From positions 1-22,955 of the forward strand of contig DASPKS010000227.1 of NCBI GenBank assembly GCA_035628035.1: a stretch of DNA of 22,955 nt, read 5' to 3'. Position numbers and translations under genes: made by a program. Positions 19,445-22,955 of the stretch are shown here, piece after piece (within the stretch, counting starts at the first letter, position 1; each line of letters starts with the position of its first letter). The notes under the pieces are model-generated. The model searched no databases, was not told where the DNA came from, and saw only the letters and a program-made list of their open reading frames with translations. Source of the DNA: DASPKS01 sp035628035 (GTDB taxonomy: Bacteria; Bacteroidota; Rhodothermia; Rhodothermales; Rubricoccaceae).

Positions 19445-21646
19445 ATGGACCCCTCCTCCCTCCCGCCGGACCCTCTCCGCGCGTCGGCGCTCTTCCGCGA
19501 CCTGACGCCGGAGGCCGCCGAGGCACTCGCGGCGGAGGCCCACGAGCGCACGTTGTCTCCCGGCGAGGTCGTCTTCCAGGAAGGCAGTGCGCCCGCGTGC
19601 GTGCTCGTGCTCGAAGGGGCGCTGGAGGCCGTCGAGCGCGACGCGCAGGGGAAGGAGCAGCCCGTCCGCACCATCGAGCCCGGCGAGGCCGTGGACGAGC
19701 TGCAGGTGCTGGCCGGCGCGGCGCGGCCCGTCGAGGTGCGCGCGGGGGGGCCCGCCCGCATCGCCCACGTGCACGGGCCCACGATGCGGCGTCTGAAGGA
19801 GGCCCACCCCGACCTCGCCGCTGCCATGGAGCGGTTGCACCGCCGCCAGCTCCTCTGCCGCCTCCACCCCTTCCTCGGCGCGTTCGACCACGCCTTCCTC
19901 GACGAGGTCGAGACGATGGCCGACTGGGTGAGCCTCCGGCGCGGCGACACCATCCCCCAGGGCGCCGAGAGCGTGGTGTACCTCGTCATCAGCGGGCGCG
20001 TGCAGAGCGTGGCGGAAGAAAACGGGCAGGTGCGCGTGCTGGCCGAGGCCGGGCGCGGCGAGACCATCGGGGAGCTGGCCTTCGTGGACGCGGCGCCCGG
20101 CCAGCGCGTCCGCGCCGCGCGCGACAGCGTGCTCGTGGGGTTCAGCGCGGAGGAGTTCGAGCGGCTCGTGGCGCGGCGGCCGGCGATCCTCCGCCACGTC
20201 GCGCGCTACCTCGTCGCAAAGCGCGGGCGGACGCACCGGAAGGGCTGGGTGGGGACGAGCGTGACCAACGTGGCGGTGGTGCCCGTCCGCCCTGGCGTGC
20301 CGGCCGGGGAGTTCGCCGAGCGGCTCGTCCGCGCGCTGACCCCCTTCGGCCCCACGCTCCACCTCTCGGCCGAGCGGGTGAACCGCCGCGCCGACGAGGC
20401 CGGCCTCACGGCGGCCACCGAAGGCGGTGCGCGCGAGCCCGCCCTCCTCGCGTGGCTCGAAGCGCAGGAGGCCGCCCACCGCTTCGTCGTCTACGAGGCC
20501 GACGCCGACGATACGCCGTGGACGCGGCGGTGCGTCCGCCAGGCCGACCGCGTCCTCCTCGTCGCCCGCGCCGACGACGACCCCTCGCCCTCGCCGCTGG
20601 AGCAGGCCCTCTTCGCCGCGCCCGACGTGGGCACGCACGAGGTGCTCGTCCTCCTCCACCCCGACGGCGAGCGCGTCCCGTCGGGCACGCGCGCCCGCCT
20701 CGACGCGCGCCCCCGCGTCGAGGAGCACTTCCACGTCCGGTGGGACCGCGACGCCGACGTCGAGCGGCTTGCGCGGAAGCTGGCCGGCCGCGCCATCGGG
20801 CTCGTCCTCGGCGGCGGCGGCGCGCGCGGGTTCGCCCACATCGGCATCCTCCGCGCGCTCGAAGAGGCCGGCATCCCCGTCGACGCCGTCGGCGGCACGA
20901 GCATGGGCGCGGCGGTGGCGGCGCAGCGCGCGCTGGAGTGGAGCCCCGAGCGGATCGCGCAGGCGAGCCGCCGCGTGTTCGTCGAGATCCAGCCGCACAA
21001 GCGGCTCACGTTCCCCCTCGTCTCCATCGTCACCAACGCGCAGGCGATGGAGTGCGGGCGGATGCTCTACGGCGAGGCCGACATCGAGGACTGCTGGATC
21101 CCGTTCTTCTGCGTCTCCAGCAACCTCTCGACGGCCACGCCGATGGTGCACCGCCGCGGCGCCGTCGCCAAGGCCACGCTGGCGAGCGCGTCACTGCCGG
21201 CGTTCGCCCCGCCCATCGTGGAGGGGAACCACCTCCTCGTCGACGGCGGCCTCCTCAACAACGTGCCCGTCGACGTGATGCGCGCGCTCGGGTGCGGGAC
21301 CGTCATCGCCTCGCAGGTCTCGTCGGAGGAGGACGAGGCGTTCCTCGCCGACCGCGTGCCGACGGCGTGGGAGGTCCTCAGCGGGCGGTTCCGGCGCGGG
21401 CCGCGCCTCCGCTTCCCGTCGCTGTTCGAGGTCGCCATGCGGTCCACGATGCTCTACAGCATCGGCACCGCGCGGACGGCGATGGAGGAGGCCGACCTCC
21501 CGCTCTTCCCGCCCGTCAAGGACTACAGCATGATGGACTTCGAGAAGATCGACGAGATCGCCGACGTGGGGTACGCCTACGCCCGCGCCGTGCTGAAGGT
21601 GTGGACGGACCGCACCGACGCCGTGCCCGCGTCTGCTACGACCTAG
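19445..21646 (+). CDS. NTE-like patatin phospholipase with two cyclic-nucleotide-binding-type domains
   Basis: 733 aa. Domain order: cNMP-binding-like 1 (about 16-115, SPGEVVFQEGSAPACVLVLEG), cNMP-binding-like 2 (about 141-250, RRGDTIPQGAESVVYLVISG, then GETIGELAFVDAAPGQRVRA), a middle region (about 270-445) with EADADDTPWTRRCVRQADRV, known from NTE-family enzymes, and a patatin domain (about 449-620). Catalytic signatures: oxyanion loop GGGGARGFAHIG, nucleophile S486 in GGTSMG, and D600 in DGGLLNN, so the Ser-Asp dyad is intact. Family knowledge: such enzymes are phospholipases/lysophospholipases at the inner membrane face. In domain 1 the phosphate-binding cassette is degenerate (VDELQVLAGAARPVEV); domain 2 keeps GEL and R221/R223, so ligand binding there is only possible. 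The lipid methyltransferase gene starts 7 bases after the stop. Confidence 0.92.
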   Translation: MDPSSLPPDPLRASALFRDLTPEAAEALAAEAHERTLSPGEVVFQEGSAPACVLVLEGALEAVERDAQGKEQPVRTIEPGEAVDELQVLAGAARPVEVRAGGPARIAHVHGPTMRRLKEAHPDLAAAMERLHRRQLLCRLHPFLGAFDHAFLDEVETMADWVSLRRGDTIPQGAESVVYLVISGRVQSVAEENGQVRVLAEAGRGETIGELAFVDAAPGQRVRAARDSVLVGFSAEEFERLVARRPAILRHVARYLVAKRGRTHRKGWVGTSVTNVAVVPVRPGVPAGEFAERLVRALTPFGPTLHLSAERVNRRADEAGLTAATEGGAREPALLAWLEAQEAAHRFVVYEADADDTPWTRRCVRQADRVLLVARADDDPSPSPLEQALFAAPDVGTHEVLVLLHPDGERVPSGTRARLDARPRVEEHFHVRWDRDADVERLARKLAGRAIGLVLGGGGARGFAHIGILRALEEAGIPVDAVGGTSMGAAVAAQRALEWSPERIAQASRRVFVEIQPHKRLTFPLVSIVTNAQAMECGRMLYGEADIEDCWIPFFCVSSNLSTATPMVHRRGAVAKATLASASLPAFAPPIVEGNHLLVDGGLLNNVPVDVMRALGCGTVIASQVSSEEDEAFLADRVPTAWEVLSGRFRRGPRLRFPSLFEVAMRSTMLYSIGTARTAMEEADLPLFPPVKDYSMMDFEKIDEIADVGYAYARAVLKVWTDRTDAVPASATT

Positions 21647-21653
21647 CCTAGCG

Positions 21654-22805
21654 ATGGACGCCGCGTTTACCCGGATGGCCCGCGCGCTGGAGCAGCGCAA
21701 GGGGAAGCTCGGCCTGAACGGCGCCCCGTTCGCCCTCCGCCTCCGCGACCAGACCCCCATCACGTTCGGTGACGGCGAGCCGGCCTTCACCGTCGTCGTG
21801 AACGACCGCCGCGGGCTCGCCGCCCTCGCCTCGCTCGACACCACCGCCGCCGGCGAGGCCTACCTCGACGGCGCCCTCGACGTGGAGGGCGACCTCTCGA
21901 AGCTCCTCGCCCTCCGCGACCTCTTCCGCGACCGCCACCCCCTCCGCTACGCGTACCGGTTCGTGCGCCCGCTCCTCTTCGGGCAGGTGGCCAGCGACAA
22001 GAAGTGGATCGCCCACCACTACGACGAGGACCCCGACTTCTACCTCCTCTTCCTCGACCGCCGCCACCGCGCCTACTCGCAGGGCATCTTTGCCCGCGAC
22101 GACGAGCCGCTCGAAGACGCCCTCACGCGGAAGCTCGACTTCGCCTTCGACGCCGTCGGCGCGCGGGAGGGGTGGCGTGTGCTCGACATCGGCGGGGGGT
22201 GGGGCGCCTTCACCGAGTACGGCGGGAAGCGCGGCCTCCGCGTGACCTCGCTCACCATCTCGAAGCAGTCGGAGCAGTTCATCACCGACCTCATCGCGCG
22301 GGAGCGGCTGCCGTGCGAGGTGCGCCGCGAGCACTTCTTCGAGCACCGCCCCGAGCAGCCCTACGACGCCATCGTCAACCTCGGCGTGACGGAGCACCTC
22401 CCCGACTACGCCGGCACGCTCGCGCGCTACCACGCCTTCCTCAAGCCCGGCGGGCGGGTCTACCTCGACGCCAGCGCCGCCCGCGTGAAGCACGACACGA
22501 CGGCGTTCTTCGAGCGCCACATCTACCAGGGGAACGGCTCGCAGCTCTGCCTCCACGAGTACGTGGCCGCGCAGAGCCGGACGCCGCTGGAGCTGGAGAC
22601 GGTCATCAACGACCGCCACAACTACACGCTGACGGCGAAGGGGTGGGCCGAGAACCTCGACCGCCACCGCGAGGAGGTCGAGCGGCGGTGGGGGAGGGCG
22701 CAGTACCGGCGGTTCCAGCTGTACCTGTGGGGGTGCGTGGACGGGTTCGCGCGGGACGTGCTCCAGGCCTACCGCCTCGTCCTCTCCAAGCCCTCCCGGG
22801 CCTAG
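21654..22805 (+). CDS. Cyclopropane-fatty-acid-synthase-like SAM methyltransferase, divergent active site
   Basis: 383 aa, the CFA synthase length. N-terminal lipid-interacting part: TTAAGEAYLDGALDVEGDLSKLL (63-85), matching GE.YmdG of the family. Core: HHYDEDPDFYLLFLD (121-135), SAM motif I VLDIGGGWGAF (176-186), LTISKQSEQF, then VNLGVTEHLPDYA (241-253) and LKPGGRVYLDAS (263-274). CFA synthases add a methylene from SAM to phospholipid double bonds. Compared with E. coli Cfa, E239 (here E247) and Y317 (Y324) are kept, but C139 is Q143, H266 is D272 and I268 is S274, so the bicarbonate site looks changed. The KYIFPNG segment is replaced by RHIYQGNGSQ. It may make a methylated or different product. 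Seven bases after the phospholipase gene: one operon. Confidence 0.85.
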   Translation: MDAAFTRMARALEQRKGKLGLNGAPFALRLRDQTPITFGDGEPAFTVVVNDRRGLAALASLDTTAAGEAYLDGALDVEGDLSKLLALRDLFRDRHPLRYAYRFVRPLLFGQVASDKKWIAHHYDEDPDFYLLFLDRRHRAYSQGIFARDDEPLEDALTRKLDFAFDAVGAREGWRVLDIGGGWGAFTEYGGKRGLRVTSLTISKQSEQFITDLIARERLPCEVRREHFFEHRPEQPYDAIVNLGVTEHLPDYAGTLARYHAFLKPGGRVYLDASAARVKHDTTAFFERHIYQGNGSQLCLHEYVAAQSRTPLELETVINDRHNYTLTAKGWAENLDRHREEVERRWGRAQYRRFQLYLWGCVDGFARDVLQAYRLVLSKPSRA

Positions 22806-22816
22806 CTCCTTCCCAT

Positions 22817-22954
22817 CCGTCATCCTGAGCGGAGCCGGCGGCGGAGCGAAGAAAGCGAAGCTCCCCGAAGGTCATCTACCTGATCCGGGCAACACGCTCG
22901 GCTGAAGCCCCTAGCTCGGCCGCGCCAGATCCTTCGCTCCGCTCAGGATGACGG
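22817..22954. repeat. Long-armed inverted repeat, probable interspersed intergenic element
   Basis: CCGTCATCCTGAGCGGAGC (22817-22835) and GCTCCGCTCAGGATGACGG (22936-22954) are perfect 19-bp inverted arms about 100 bases apart. The right arm continues inward as CTTCG; the left arm has the matching GAAG only after a 12-base insert that partly repeats GGAGC. TCATCCTGAGC...GGAGCGAAGGA-type repeats are scattered between genes in many bacterial genomes (established observation, recalled). The window ends in the right arm, so its full extent is unknown. It directly follows the methyltransferase stop and could fold as a large terminator-like structure. No transposase is present; the centre has no gene. 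Confidence 0.6.
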
Positions 22955-22955
22955 G

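Overview
The window is GC-rich, gene-dense chromosomal DNA with no mobile element, tRNA, rRNA or CRISPR array that I can see. Inference: it comes from a high-GC member of the Bacteroidota/Rhodothermota side of bacteria (Rhodothermales-like). The evidence is a short primary sigma factor of Bacteroidota type (279 aa, no region 1.1), upstream elements resembling the Bacteroidota -33/-7 promoter (best case TTG-N20-TACCTTAC), few Shine-Dalgarno sequences, and a folP-cdaA gene pair. All gene calls come from reading the translations; no database search was possible.

Layout. 1-512: 5' part of a sodium-dependent (NSS/SNF) transporter gene, cut by the window edge. 666-1505 (minus): primary sigma factor. 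1728-4122 (plus): tight operon folP, cdaA, pcm. 4086-4361 (minus): small GlsB/YeaQ-like membrane protein. 4544-4972 (plus): exported Arg/Glu-rich protein, followed by a strong hairpin. 9498-5033 (minus): hybrid histidine kinase, pdxH, PaaI-type thioesterase and two overlapping EutN/CcmL microcompartment vertex genes. 9719-11285 (plus): proline dehydrogenase, with a perfect hairpin just ahead of its start, then an M23 peptidase. 13353-11289 (minus): trxA, trxB and a secreted BON-LysM protein. 13568-16698 (plus): a histidine kinase with an unusual OB-fold-like periplasmic region, a 38-aa membrane microprotein, an 81-aa protein and a two-TM membrane protein. 18993-16711 (minus): purL. 19090-22805 (plus): a 96-aa unknown, an NTE-like cNMP-binding patatin phospholipase and a cyclopropane-synthase-like methyltransferase. 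22817-22954: a long inverted repeat that looks like an interspersed element.

How the genes fit together. Housekeeping functions (sigma factor, folate, purine, PLP salvage, thioredoxin system) are mixed with envelope and signalling functions (c-di-AMP synthesis, two histidine kinases, M23 peptidase, BON-LysM protein, phospholipase plus lipid methyltransferase). The best candidates for undescribed biology are: (1) the orphan pair of microcompartment vertex genes behind a thioesterase with no hexameric shell gene nearby; (2) the histidine kinase whose sensor looks like tandem OB-folds preceded by a calcium-loop-like motif, with three small downstream genes; (3) the phospholipase/methyltransferase pair, in which the methyltransferase has lost several bicarbonate-binding residues known from E. 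coli Cfa.
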